A stretch of 64,000 bases of DNA from a bacterium BMS3Abin14 (GTDB lineage Bacteria; BMS3Abin14). Below, piece after piece: positions 44,250-52,297 of the stretch (positions are counted from its first letter, which is position 1; every line of letters begins with the position of its first letter). The position numbers and the translations under genes are program-made. The DNA lies in contig BDTG01000046.1 in the NCBI GenBank assembly GCA_002897695.1, positions 61,431-125,430 of the forward strand, given 5' to 3'. The notes beneath the pieces are model-generated. The model saw nothing but the letters and a program-made list of their open reading frames with translations, did not search any database and was not told the DNA's origin.

Positions 44250-45269
44250 ATGCCGGCAAGCGGTCTTTTCGACAATGACAATCGCCGGATCCGTTATCTG
44301 AGGATATCGGTGACGGATCGCTGCAACCTCCGGTGCCGCTATTGCATACCATCGTCAGATTTCGTCTGTCTGCTTCACAGCCAGGTTCTCACCTACGAGG
44401 AGATCGTGCGGACAGCCAGGATCCTGGCACCTTACGGGGTGAACAGCCTCAGGCTGACCGGGGGGGAACCGCTGGTGAGAAAGGGCCTGTCTCACCTGGT
44501 CTCATCCCTTGCATCGATCCCCGGTATCGAGGATCTCAGCCTTACTACAAACGGTATTCTCCTGAAAGAAAATGCCGAGCCCCTCAGGAATGCGGGGTTG
44601 TCCAGGGTCAACGTCAGCCTGGACACATTGAAACCGGAAAAGTTCAGATGGATAACCGACCCTCAAGCGTCAGGGCCGTCTGACAATCTTACTGCTGTTA
44701 TGGACGGCCTTGAGGCGGCCCACCGGGCAGGGCTGCGCCCGGTTAAGGTCAACGTGGTGCTCATGAAGGGTTTTAATGATGACGAACTGGAGGATTTTGC
44801 CGGCCTGACCCTGGACAGGGACTGGGAGGTAAGGTTCATCGAGTTCATGCCCATGGGCCCCAACGGTTTCTGGGATCGCGACAAAGTCATCACGACCGCT
44901 GAAATAGCGTCGAGGCTGCGCCGGTCCTTCAGCGGGCTGGAACCGCTGGACAGGGGAAAGGGGTCGGGACCGGCCACGAGATTCCGGATAGCCGGCCACC
45001 GGGGGACTGTCGGGTTCATCAGCCCTGTTTCCTCCCACTTCTGCGCAGTCTGCAACCGCCTGCGCCTGACCGCCGACGGCAAATTGCGCACATGCCTTTT
45101 TTCCGACCATGAAACGGATATTGTCCCTCTTCTTCGCGGTTCGGCCACAGATGGAGAAATCCTTAAGACCATACGGGATGCGATCCGGAAAAAACCCCAT
45201 GGTCATGGGATCACCTCGGACTCAATTCCATCCGTTTGCGCCAGGACCATGAGCCATATCGGCGGGTAA
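44250..45269 (+). CDS. moaA: GTP 3',8-cyclase (molybdenum cofactor synthesis)
   Basis: 339-residue radical-SAM enzyme that starts molybdopterin synthesis from GTP. The SAM cluster motif is CNLRCRYC, with LRLTGGEPLVRKGL following. The C-terminal cluster cysteines are in FCAVCNRLRLTADGKLRTCL, and the protein ends in the catalytic Gly-Gly. AGGAGAAGG stands 8 bases before the ATG. With moaC it suggests molybdoenzymes elsewhere in the genome. Confidence 0.96.
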   Translation: MPASGLFDNDNRRIRYLRISVTDRCNLRCRYCIPSSDFVCLLHSQVLTYEEIVRTARILAPYGVNSLRLTGGEPLVRKGLSHLVSSLASIPGIEDLSLTTNGILLKENAEPLRNAGLSRVNVSLDTLKPEKFRWITDPQASGPSDNLTAVMDGLEAAHRAGLRPVKVNVVLMKGFNDDELEDFAGLTLDRDWEVRFIEFMPMGPNGFWDRDKVITTAEIASRLRRSFSGLEPLDRGKGSGPATRFRIAGHRGTVGFISPVSSHFCAVCNRLRLTADGKLRTCLFSDHETDIVPLLRGSATDGEILKTIRDAIRKKPHGHGITSDSIPSVCARTMSHIGG

Positions 45270-45295
45270 GCGAGTCAGCTGGGTCGCACGGTCCC

Positions 45296-46447
45296 CTATG
45301 CCACTCCCAGCCGTTTAAGGATTTTCAGAAGCGAACCCGCAACCGGCCGGATCGCTCCCTCAGGACACATCTCCTGGCAGCAGAAACAGTTGATACAGAT
45401 GCTTTTGTCCACATCCCCTCCACCATCGTCAAAAAGGGAGATGGCGCTTACCGGACAGACCCCCTCACAGATACCGCAGGTTGTGCAGATTGACGGGTCC
45501 AGAAATGGGTAGGAGGAGGCGGATCGCTTCAGCGGGCCGGAGATAAAATCGGGCAGCGAAAAATCCACCCTGGTGTAGGAGGCCGGAAGGATAAAATCAT
45601 CCACCGATGCATCCTCAGGGGACAACCCGAACACCTTGACCTGCTCCGGCATGGATCCGGGCAGGCCTCTTTCCATGGACCGGCGAAGCACCGGATTCTC
45701 CTTCGCGTCAACCCCAAGGAGAGAGGACACGACAAGGTCCAGGGCCAGGGCCGAGGGTGAAGCCGCAAGCAATCCAACCTCCCTTGGGGCGCCGGAACCT
45801 GGTCCATTGCCCTCCATTCCCAGCACACCGTCAAGGATGTTCAACCCGGGAGCGACGGTCCGGTAGATATCGAGCAGCAGCTCGGCCATATGGTCACTGT
45901 CCCCGGCCTTAAGGTGCCAGGACGGCTTGGCCGCGCCTACGACTGTCCCGAAGAGGTTCTTCACCGCCAGGGTGAGAACCATCTGGGCGTGGGTCTTCAG
46001 CTTTGGGAGATTGACAATCAGATCAAATTCGAAGGCCTCCCCGGCAAGTTCGATGGAATGATATACGCCGCCTACGGGCACGGATACCGGCACCGGCGTC
46101 CTGAACGGCACGACTTTCAGGCCAAGATCCTCAACGACCCCGGCGATTCCGCTTTTTGACAATACCGACGACAGCGACCCCGATCCAGGGCTGTCCCCGA
46201 TGAAAACGGTTCCCCCGGCTTCCATGATCTCCAGGGATGCGGCACGGATCACTTCGGGATGGGTTGTGACAGCTTTTTCCGGGGGTTTCCCCTGGAGGAG
46301 GTTGGGTTTGAGGAGCACCTTATGCCCGGGAGAGATCAGAGCCCCCATCCCCCCAAGTGGATCAAGGGCTTCCCTGAGGGATTGCCTGACACCATCCGGG
46401 TCGTAGTTCAGGCACCGGACGAGGGATACGGGAATCGGGCCTATCAA
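45296..46447 (-). CDS. DUF362 protein with C-terminal double [4Fe-4S] ferredoxin domain
   Basis: 383 residues. The first 300 form the DUF362 fold (LKPNLLQGKPPEKAVTTHPE, FIGDSPGSGS, LIVNLPKLKTHAQMVLTLAV, KNLFGTVVGAAKP), followed by two cluster motifs CTTCGICEGVCPVSAIS and CINCFCCQEMCPEGAIRP. Members act as iron-sulfur redox proteins of unknown substrate. It is co-directional with the M24 peptidase, 13 bases downstream of it. Confidence 0.88.
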   Translation of the reverse strand: MIGPIPVSLVRCLNYDPDGVRQSLREALDPLGGMGALISPGHKVLLKPNLLQGKPPEKAVTTHPEVIRAASLEIMEAGGTVFIGDSPGSGSLSSVLSKSGIAGVVEDLGLKVVPFRTPVPVSVPVGGVYHSIELAGEAFEFDLIVNLPKLKTHAQMVLTLAVKNLFGTVVGAAKPSWHLKAGDSDHMAELLLDIYRTVAPGLNILDGVLGMEGNGPGSGAPREVGLLAASPSALALDLVVSSLLGVDAKENPVLRRSMERGLPGSMPEQVKVFGLSPEDASVDDFILPASYTRVDFSLPDFISGPLKRSASSYPFLDPSICTTCGICEGVCPVSAISLFDDGGGDVDKSICINCFCCQEMCPEGAIRPVAGSLLKILKRLGVA

Positions 46448-46459
46448 TATCCGGATTTC

Positions 46460-47584
46460 CTACACGATTTCCAGCCGCCGGTCGAACCGGGTAAGGTTGA
46501 TCACCGCGCCGCCGGGTGTCAGAGCAATCACATCCTCGATACGGACGCCTCCGACCCTTCGATCGTAAAGCCCGGGTTCGATGGTCACCACATCGCCGGG
46601 GGAAAAACGGTCCGCCCCGGTGGATACCGAGGGCGTTTCGTGTACGTCGAGCCCGAGCCCGTGTCCGGTACCATGGAGAAACCCGCGCCGCACAAGCGGC
46701 TTGCCCGGCTCAGGCACGCCAAAGCCGCGCCGCCGAAAAACCTCGCATACGGCGCCGTGGACCTCCGAGAGTTTGCCCCCTGGCCTCAGCCGTTCAAATG
46801 CGGCGTCCTGCGCCTCCTCCACAGCGCTGTGCATCCGGCGAACCGTATTGGAGGCCCGGCCGACCACGAAGGTCCTGCTCATGTCGGCGTGGTAGCGAGT
46901 GACGGTGTCTCTTGGGAACAGATCAACCACAATCGGGACACCGGTGTGGATGGTTCCGGATCCGCCCCAGTGCGGATCGGCGCCCCCCCGGCCCGGCGCG
47001 ATGATCGAGCCGGCGGACTCCAGCCCCCTTTCGATGAGAAAAATATCCACAAGGGATCGCAGGCGCTCGACCGTCAGGTCCCTTCCCTCATGCTCCAGGA
47101 TACCTCCCGAAACCGGGCAGCCTGCCAGGATGGACCGGATGTATTCCATGGCCTTTGCGGTCTGCCTCTGGACCGATCCGATGGCCTCAATCTCAGCCTC
47201 CGTTTTGGCCCTCCGGCGCAAGCTGATGTCCTCTCCGTCCACCTCAAGGCACATCCCCTCTGCCTCAAGCTCCCTGGCAAGCCCCAGGGGAAAGCCCGGC
47301 GGAACCCGGATCTTTCCCTCGCCATGTTCCTTGAGAAACCTGGCCATGGCCTGTGCCGGTGACGTGCCTTTTTTCCTGTACATGGAAAAAGGAAGGGTGG
47401 CATCGACCACGGCTTCCTTTTCGGCCCGGCCTGTTTCCATGTCCGAAACCCAGATCGTTGTGTAACCGGAAGGCGCTACGAACACCCCGAAGGGATCGGG
47501 GCAAAGGAAACGGGACAGGTAGAACTGATCCGCATTGTTGTAGCTTTCGGCGAAGTTAAAGAGGGGGAGATCGTTGTTTCCCAT
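46460..47584 (-). CDS. M24-family metallopeptidase (Xaa-Pro aminopeptidase type)
   Basis: 374 residues from ATG 47584 (MGNNDLPLFNFAES); GGGAG lies 9 bases upstream, and the longer frame adds 20 unlikely residues. C-terminal pita-bread domain with metal ligands: VDLFPRDTVTRYHADMSRTF, FLHGTGHGLGLDVHETPSV, DVVTIEPGLYD and GGVRIEDVIALT. It cleaves N-terminal residues before proline or is a related creatinase-fold enzyme. The N-terminal half is poorly conserved. Confidence 0.9.
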   Translation of the reverse strand: MGNNDLPLFNFAESYNNADQFYLSRFLCPDPFGVFVAPSGYTTIWVSDMETGRAEKEAVVDATLPFSMYRKKGTSPAQAMARFLKEHGEGKIRVPPGFPLGLARELEAEGMCLEVDGEDISLRRRAKTEAEIEAIGSVQRQTAKAMEYIRSILAGCPVSGGILEHEGRDLTVERLRSLVDIFLIERGLESAGSIIAPGRGGADPHWGGSGTIHTGVPIVVDLFPRDTVTRYHADMSRTFVVGRASNTVRRMHSAVEEAQDAAFERLRPGGKLSEVHGAVCEVFRRRGFGVPEPGKPLVRRGFLHGTGHGLGLDVHETPSVSTGADRFSPGDVVTIEPGLYDRRVGGVRIEDVIALTPGGAVINLTRFDRRLEIV

Positions 47585-47600
47585 GCTTTTTCGCTCCCGG

Positions 47601-47719
47601 TTAATATCTTTCAGGATCGGCAAAGTAGTCCATGGCCAGCGCACCGGAGATGAGGGTGTTGCCCTCCGGAACGCCCAGGAGCTTTCTGATCCCCTCGCCG
47701 GTAAATACGGTGCACTTTC
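47601..47719 (-). pseudogene. Remnant of a gene 3' end
   Basis: On the minus strand a frame reads GIRKLLGVPEGNTLISGALA then MDYFADPERY and stops at 47601-47603; upstream it meets a stop beside the dispersed repeat at 47725-47748. The LLGVPEG...pattern resembles the C-terminus of nitroreductase-family proteins, which is only a guess. It has no start codon or other domains, so it looks like a truncated leftover. Confidence 0.35.
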
Positions 47720-47724
47720 CTTAC

Positions 47725-47748
47725 ATGACTTTTTGCGAAGTCACCAAC
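47725..47748. repeat. Dispersed palindromic repeat, copy beside the gene remnant
   Basis: ATGACTTTTTGCGAAGTCAC with CAAC. TGACTT and AAGTCA arms flank TTTGCG. The reverse complement matches 63325-63358 and 40432-40462. Confidence 0.55.
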
Positions 47749-47764
47749 AAACCTTTTTACCATA

Positions 47765-49705
47765 TCAATCGGTCACCACCGGCAGGGAAAAGTAGAAGAC
47801 GGTTCCCTTTCCGGGTTTCGACTCAATCCGGAGATTGCCGCCTTCAGCCTCCACAACCCGCTTGACGATGGCCAGGCCGACGCCTGTTCCCTTAACAGGG
47901 CTTTCCTTCGGCCTCGTAAAAAGATCGAATATCATCTCGTGGTATTCCTGGGCTATACCGATTCCATTGTCCTGAAAATAGAATACGCTATGCCCTTTCG
48001 GAATCATACTGTCGGTTTCCGGGGAGCATCCGATGGAAATCCTGAGGGGACGTTTTTCCTTCTGGAATTTCAGGCTGTTTGAGATCAGGTTCCTGAAAAG
48101 CTGGTAGGCGCGGATCTCGTGGAGGAAGATGTCCGGAATATCTTTCTGAATATCAACCTTCGCAGGAAGGAGCCAGGCGCTTTTCTTTTCAGATTCAAGC
48201 ACCCTTTCTACAATGGAACTTATCCGCAGCCTCTGCGGTTTTCCATCCAGAACTCCAATATGGGAAAGCTGAAGAAGATCCTTCAAAAGTTCATCGAGAC
48301 GGTCAATGTTGCCGTTGATCCTGGCGCACATCTGTTTTTCATCGTCGCTCAGCTTTACACCTGCCGAACGTACGAGAAGCTCAAGGTATCCCTTTATGCT
48401 GACCAGGGGCGTTCTCAGGTCGTGACCGGCGGAATAGAGGAATGACTCCATATCCACGTTCTTCATCTCCAGTTTTTCGTATGCCTCGTTCAGCGACCTT
48501 TCGGCCTCCTGAAGGTCGGAAATATTCCGCACGACAGCTATAACGCAGGGGCTTGCCCCGCCTCCCTTCGCAGGCAGTTTCACCCTGCGGAGCCTCACCT
48601 CCACCGGAAATTCACTTCCGTCCAGCCGTCTGGCATTCCATGAAAAGCGCTGAGGCTCGCCCTGAAAGGCTTTTGTCAGACGGCCGAACGCCATCTCCGG
48701 CGGGCAGCCCTCGCCCATCAACCCACCGGGATCCAATTGCTTGAACTCCTTCACACTTTTTGCCCCGTATTCCTTCAGGACATTTTTGTTGACATCAATG
48801 ACCCTGCCGTCCTCGCCGTGCAGGAAGATCATGTCCGGCGAGGCCCTGTAAAGAGCTCTGAGATGGTCCCTCGATTCCCGGACCTGCCTTTCCGTGGCCT
48901 TTGTGCTTGTGATATCCCTGGCCACCACAAGGGCGTGAGGCTCCCCGTAATAGGTAATGGGCGAAACGCGGATCTCTACGTCCATGGAGGTTCCATCCTT
49001 ACGATAATCGAGAGACTGTCCCCTGAACGTTTTGCCGCCCTGAAGGGTGCTCCTGATCTTTTCAAACATATGGTGGTAGTCCGGTTGGACCAGGTCCTTC
49101 ATGCAAAGGCTCAGCATTTCGTCTTTCCTGTACCCGTACATTCTCCTGGCGGCCGGATTGGCATCCACCAGGCGCCCGTCCCTGTTAAATATCATGACGG
49201 CGTCGGCCTGTGCCTCGAACATCAGCCGGTACTGGGCCTCCCGCTCGCTCACTATCCTTTCGGCTTCGTGTCGTTTGGTGACATCATGAACGATGACAAG
49301 CCTTGCACGGCGATTGAGATACCGAATAGGGTGGGCGTTGACCTGAACGTACACTGTCGTGCCGTCTTTCAGGATATGGCGGAAGGGAAAGGGATCTTGA
49401 ATCTGACCGGACATGACCCGGTCGACCTTCTTTACCGCCTTCACGACCCTTTCCTTCTCCTCGGCGGGGTGAAGGTCGACAGCGGTTAAGGAGCGGAACT
49501 CCTCCTCGGAATAACCGTACATTTTTCTTGCAGCGGCATTTGCCGCAAGGAACCTGTGCCGCCTGTGGTCCGGATCCTCCACACCGATAATGAAGACGGG
49601 CAGGGGACTGTTCTCCATGAAGGCCCGAAAGGAATCCCCGTCGAGGAGGGGCGCTTTCCCGCCTTGATCGTCGGCGGAGGCTTTGCTACCCATTGAAAAC
49701 ATCAT
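47765..49705 (-). CDS. Cytoplasmic sensor histidine kinase with three PAS domains
   Basis: 646 residues, no membrane helix. Three PAS domains occupy about 20-140, 145-265 and 270-390 (seen in FLAANAAARKMYGYSEEEF, LVDANPAARRMYGYRKDEML and VIDVNKNVLKEYGAKSV). The kinase part has the H-box YSAGHDLRTPLVSIKGYLEL at about residue 430, N-box NLISNSLKFQ, and G-box DNGIGIAQEYHEMIFDLFTR with GTGVGLAIVKRVVEAEGG. No receiver domain or response regulator lies nearby, so its partner is elsewhere. ATG 49705 is taken; ATG 49693 (MGSKASADD) is possible. Confidence 0.92.
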   Translation of the reverse strand: MMFSMGSKASADDQGGKAPLLDGDSFRAFMENSPLPVFIIGVEDPDHRRHRFLAANAAARKMYGYSEEEFRSLTAVDLHPAEEKERVVKAVKKVDRVMSGQIQDPFPFRHILKDGTTVYVQVNAHPIRYLNRRARLVIVHDVTKRHEAERIVSEREAQYRLMFEAQADAVMIFNRDGRLVDANPAARRMYGYRKDEMLSLCMKDLVQPDYHHMFEKIRSTLQGGKTFRGQSLDYRKDGTSMDVEIRVSPITYYGEPHALVVARDITSTKATERQVRESRDHLRALYRASPDMIFLHGEDGRVIDVNKNVLKEYGAKSVKEFKQLDPGGLMGEGCPPEMAFGRLTKAFQGEPQRFSWNARRLDGSEFPVEVRLRRVKLPAKGGGASPCVIAVVRNISDLQEAERSLNEAYEKLEMKNVDMESFLYSAGHDLRTPLVSIKGYLELLVRSAGVKLSDDEKQMCARINGNIDRLDELLKDLLQLSHIGVLDGKPQRLRISSIVERVLESEKKSAWLLPAKVDIQKDIPDIFLHEIRAYQLFRNLISNSLKFQKEKRPLRISIGCSPETDSMIPKGHSVFYFQDNGIGIAQEYHEMIFDLFTRPKESPVKGTGVGLAIVKRVVEAEGGNLRIESKPGKGTVFYFSLPVVTD

Positions 49706-49944
49706 GAAACGTCAAGATTTTCCCCTAAGGTTGACAGGCGTTAACCCGAAGTAGAAATGAAATCATATCATAATTACAACTTTTCCCCTTATTTTCAAGG
49801 ATATTTCACCTGGACTATTCATCCTGCGTTACAAGATCTACTCCTTCAAGCCTTATCGGTAGAGTAGCGCGAAGGGCGGCGCTCCTGGCGCTCCCGGGCA
49901 CTGCCGCCAAGGGCCGCAAAGAAGAGCTGAACATGTTGAACAAA

Positions 49945-49984
49945 AAGCCGCGAGCCTGCCTGTGCGTTGCATGCGGACAGGTGG
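49945..49984. repeat. Dispersed imperfect-palindrome repeat, copy 2
   Basis: Matches 22274-22313 at 33 of 40 positions; the core CCTGTGCGTTGCATGCGGAC plus AGG again has CCTGT/ACAGG arms. It lies in the 382-base gap between the histidine kinase and the NifS-like gene, which holds no other gene I trust. Confidence 0.6.
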
Positions 49985-50005
49985 ACTTATGGGACCATAT
50001 AATAG

Positions 50006-50034
50006 TTGACAAAACAAGTAAGGATATTTATCCT
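50006..50034 (+). promoter_or_regulatory. Candidate promoter of the NifS-like/DsrE/TusA unit
   Basis: TTGACA, 17 bases, TATCCT, about 50 bases before the start codon. The -10 box lies inside the palindrome at 50020-50035. Confidence 0.6.
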
Positions 50035-50035
50035 T
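50020..50035. promoter_or_regulatory. Operator-like perfect palindrome over the -10 box
   Basis: AAGGATA-TT-TATCCTT is a perfect 7-bp inverted repeat covering the -10 region. A second inverted repeat, TTGACAA/TTGTCAA, spans 50006-50040. The position would suit a repressor, possibly Rrf2/IscR-like given the gene below, but the regulator is not identified. Confidence 0.5.
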
Positions 50036-50087
50036 GTCAATGGAACCTTATCGTTCACCCGGACAGTAAATCAGGAGGTATCTGACG

Positions 50088-51269
50088 TTGAACACCGTTT
50101 ACATGGACCATCTGGCTGCAACCCCCCTTGAACCACGCGTGTTGGAGGCCATGCTTCCGTTTCTAAAGGGTCGATTCGGAAACCCCATGAGCGTTCACTC
50201 CACTGGGCAGGAAGTCCTGGCCTCTGTCGAGCAGGCAAGGGCACAGGTAGCATCATTTGTTAACTGCAGCCCAAGGGAGATTATCTTCACTTCCAGCGGG
50301 TCGGAGTCCAACAACACTGCGGTGGCCGGCACGGCCTGCTGCCCCAGGCGCGCCGGAGCCGAGATCATCGTATCAGCGGTAGAACACAGCAGTGTGCTGA
50401 ATACCGCTCGCAGCCTGTCCGGACAGGGCATCGAGACCAGGGTCATCCCTGTCGACAAATTCGCCATGGTGGATCCGGACGACGTCAAAACCGCCATTAA
50501 CGACCGGACCGTCATGATCTCTATCATGCATGCCAACGGCGAGGTCGGGACAATCCAGCCCATCCGTGAAATAGCCCGCATCGCACGGGAGGCCGGCGTC
50601 CCGATTCATACTGACGCCATGGCCGCTACCGGGCAGATTCCCCTGGATGTGCAGGACCTGGGGGTCGACTTGATGAGCTTTTCCGCCCAGGGGCTATTCG
50701 GTCCCAAGGGCGCTGCGGCCCTGTATGTCCGCAAGGGGACACGCATGCTGCCCCTTTTGCTGGGAGGGGTTCAGGAGGCAGGGCGCCGGGCGGGGTTAAC
50801 CGACGTGCCGGCCGTTGTGGGTTTCGGCGAGGCTGCCCGCATAGCCTCGGAGGAACAGACCCAATGGAGTTCTCTCATGTCCGACCTTCGGGACCATCTC
50901 ATCAAGGGTGTCCTTGAAAGGACCTCGGAAGTGGAGCTTAACGGCCATACCGCCCAGAGGCTCCCCGGAAACGCCGCCTTTGGCATCTGGTACATCGAGG
51001 GGGAATCCATAATCCTGTCCCTGGACATGGAAGGGATAAGCGCCTCCACCGGCTCATCCTGTACATCGAGAGCCCTCAAAACCTCCCACGTGCTCACAGC
51101 CATGGGCCAGCCGCCTGAACTTGCTCAGGGCTCCGTGCTCTTCACCTTGGGCAAAGGAAACACCGCAGGGGATGTGGATCATCTTCTTGACACAATTCCC
51201 GGCATTGTCAATCGACTTCGAAGTATCTCTCCGCTGGGCAGGCAGGCGGGGACCCCCCCCGTGAGGTAA
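50088..51269 (+). CDS. NifS-like cysteine desulfurase homologue lacking the PLP lysine
   Basis: 393 residues of the class V aminotransferase/NifS family. Conserved parts: YMDHLAATPLEPRVLEAML, FTSSGSESNNTAVAG, the His of VEHSSVLNT, MHANGEVGTIQPI and the mobile-loop Cys in TGSSCTSRALKTSHVL. The lysine that holds PLP in this family (SxHKxxGPKG) is replaced: the sequence reads SFSAQGLFGPKG, and the Gln after the PLP Asp is also changed (HTDAMAATG). It may not be an active desulfurase, or it uses another residue. SD AGGAGG stands 11 bases upstream. The DsrE-like gene follows after 6 bases. Confidence 0.88.
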   Translation: MNTVYMDHLAATPLEPRVLEAMLPFLKGRFGNPMSVHSTGQEVLASVEQARAQVASFVNCSPREIIFTSSGSESNNTAVAGTACCPRRAGAEIIVSAVEHSSVLNTARSLSGQGIETRVIPVDKFAMVDPDDVKTAINDRTVMISIMHANGEVGTIQPIREIARIAREAGVPIHTDAMAATGQIPLDVQDLGVDLMSFSAQGLFGPKGAAALYVRKGTRMLPLLLGGVQEAGRRAGLTDVPAVVGFGEAARIASEEQTQWSSLMSDLRDHLIKGVLERTSEVELNGHTAQRLPGNAAFGIWYIEGESIILSLDMEGISASTGSSCTSRALKTSHVLTAMGQPPELAQGSVLFTLGKGNTAGDVDHLLDTIPGIVNRLRSISPLGRQAGTPPVR

Positions 51270-51275
51270 CTCAAC

Positions 51276-51761
51276 ATGATCGAGGAAAAGAACAGGAACG
51301 GCGTCGCGCTCATCCTTTTTTCGGGGGAGATGGATAGGATTCTCGCCGCACTTACAATCGCACTGGGGGCGGCCGCTTCCGGCACCCCCGTGACTATATT
51401 CTGTACCTTCTGGGGGCTCAACCTCCTCCGTAAAAAACGAATTTCGGGCAAATTAATACCCCAGAAACTCCTCCAGCTGCTCCAGATCCCGGGAGGAAAC
51501 GGGCGTCCGCTTTCCCGATTTAATTTTTTGGGAGCCGGGCGGTGGATGATGAAGGGTCTCATGCGCCGATATCACATGCCCTCCATTGAGGAGATGTTCG
51601 CACAGGCCAGGTCCATGGGTGTCGAATTCATCGCCTGCAGCACATCCATGGCCGTCATGGGAATAAACCGGGAGGATCTTCGTGATGAGGTTGATCGGGT
51701 GGCCGGGGTAGCGTCCTTTCTGGAAGTGGCCGAGGGAAGCCATACACAGCTTTTCATCTGA
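51276..51761 (+). CDS. DsrE/DsrF-like sulfur-relay family protein
   Basis: 161 residues of the DsrE2-like family. N-terminal Rossmann-like strand (GVALILFSGEMDRILAALTI), TIFCTFWGLNLLRK, and the family core with cysteine FIACSTSMAVMGI. Such proteins carry persulfides on that Cys and work with TusA-type carriers and rhodanese or heterodisulfide-like enzymes. A start ATG follows the NifS-like stop by 6 bases. Confidence 0.87.
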   Translation: MIEEKNRNGVALILFSGEMDRILAALTIALGAAASGTPVTIFCTFWGLNLLRKKRISGKLIPQKLLQLLQIPGGNGRPLSRFNFLGAGRWMMKGLMRRYHMPSIEEMFAQARSMGVEFIACSTSMAVMGINREDLRDEVDRVAGVASFLEVAEGSHTQLFI

Positions 51762-51777
51762 CCTGCGGGAGACGGAT

Positions 51778-52020
51778 ATGACCGGGAAAACAGCGTTCGA
51801 CCGGGAAGTGGATTGTTACGGCCTCTGGTGCCCCATGCCGATTGTCAAAGCCTCCGAGGAGATGACCAGGATGGAGGCCGGATCGGTCCTGAAGATTATT
51901 TCCACCGACAGCGCCGCGGAAGAGGATTTCAGGGCATGGAGCCGCAAGACCGGCAACGCCTTCCTGGAATGCACCCGGGACGGCGAACTGCTTGAGATCT
52001 ACATCCGGAAAGGGGCCTGA
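51778..52020 (+). CDS. TusA-family sulfur carrier
   Basis: 80 residues, one TusA/SirA domain. The carrier cysteine is in GLWCPMPIVKASEEM (CPxP motif). GGGAGACGG precedes the ATG. It is the natural persulfide acceptor or donor for the DsrE-like and NifS-like proteins encoded just upstream. The next gene is convergent, 5 bases away. Confidence 0.92.
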   Translation: MTGKTAFDREVDCYGLWCPMPIVKASEEMTRMEAGSVLKIISTDSAAEEDFRAWSRKTGNAFLECTRDGELLEIYIRKGA

Positions 52021-52025
52021 CCGGC

Positions 52026-52256
52026 TCAGCGTCGTTCCAGCAACTCCCTGACCGCAGGTTTTACGTAAACGCCATCCAGCGGAAAGGGGGCCAGTTCATG
52101 CACAAGGACCTCCACAGCATCGGAGGCTGACAGGCGCCTGTCCAGAAAGAGGACGGGGTCTCCCTCCAGGTAGATCAGACCGCTCTTTGCGGGAGATTCC
52201 TCGTCACCCAGAACCTCCCTCCGAATCTGGATATTCAGCCGGAGGGTCAGATTCAA
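52026..52256 (-). CDS. Small conserved protein downstream of epmA, start uncertain
   Basis: About 76 residues from TTG 52256, or more. The coding pattern continues upstream in frame without ATG, GTG or TTG up to the epmA stop (KNAGRKDDYLLQELL), and a CTG at 52301 follows an AGGTGA at good distance. It includes LIYLEGDPVLFLDRRLSASD and GVYVKPAVRELLE. I recall similar short proteins of unknown function but cannot name one. Confidence 0.6.
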   Translation of the reverse strand: MNLTLRLNIQIRREVLGDEESPAKSGLIYLEGDPVLFLDRRLSASDAVEVLVHELAPFPLDGVYVKPAVRELLERR

Positions 52257-52297
52257 AAGCTCCTGCAGAAGGTAATCATCCTTTCGGCCCGCATTCT

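Noticed and set aside
46259-47362. 367-codon open frame opposite the M24 peptidase and DUF362 gene
   Set aside because: Antisense to two genes with intact motifs and no recognisable protein pattern.
49815-50012. 65-codon open frame in the kinase-NifS gap
   Set aside because: No protein-like pattern; overlaps the dispersed repeat.
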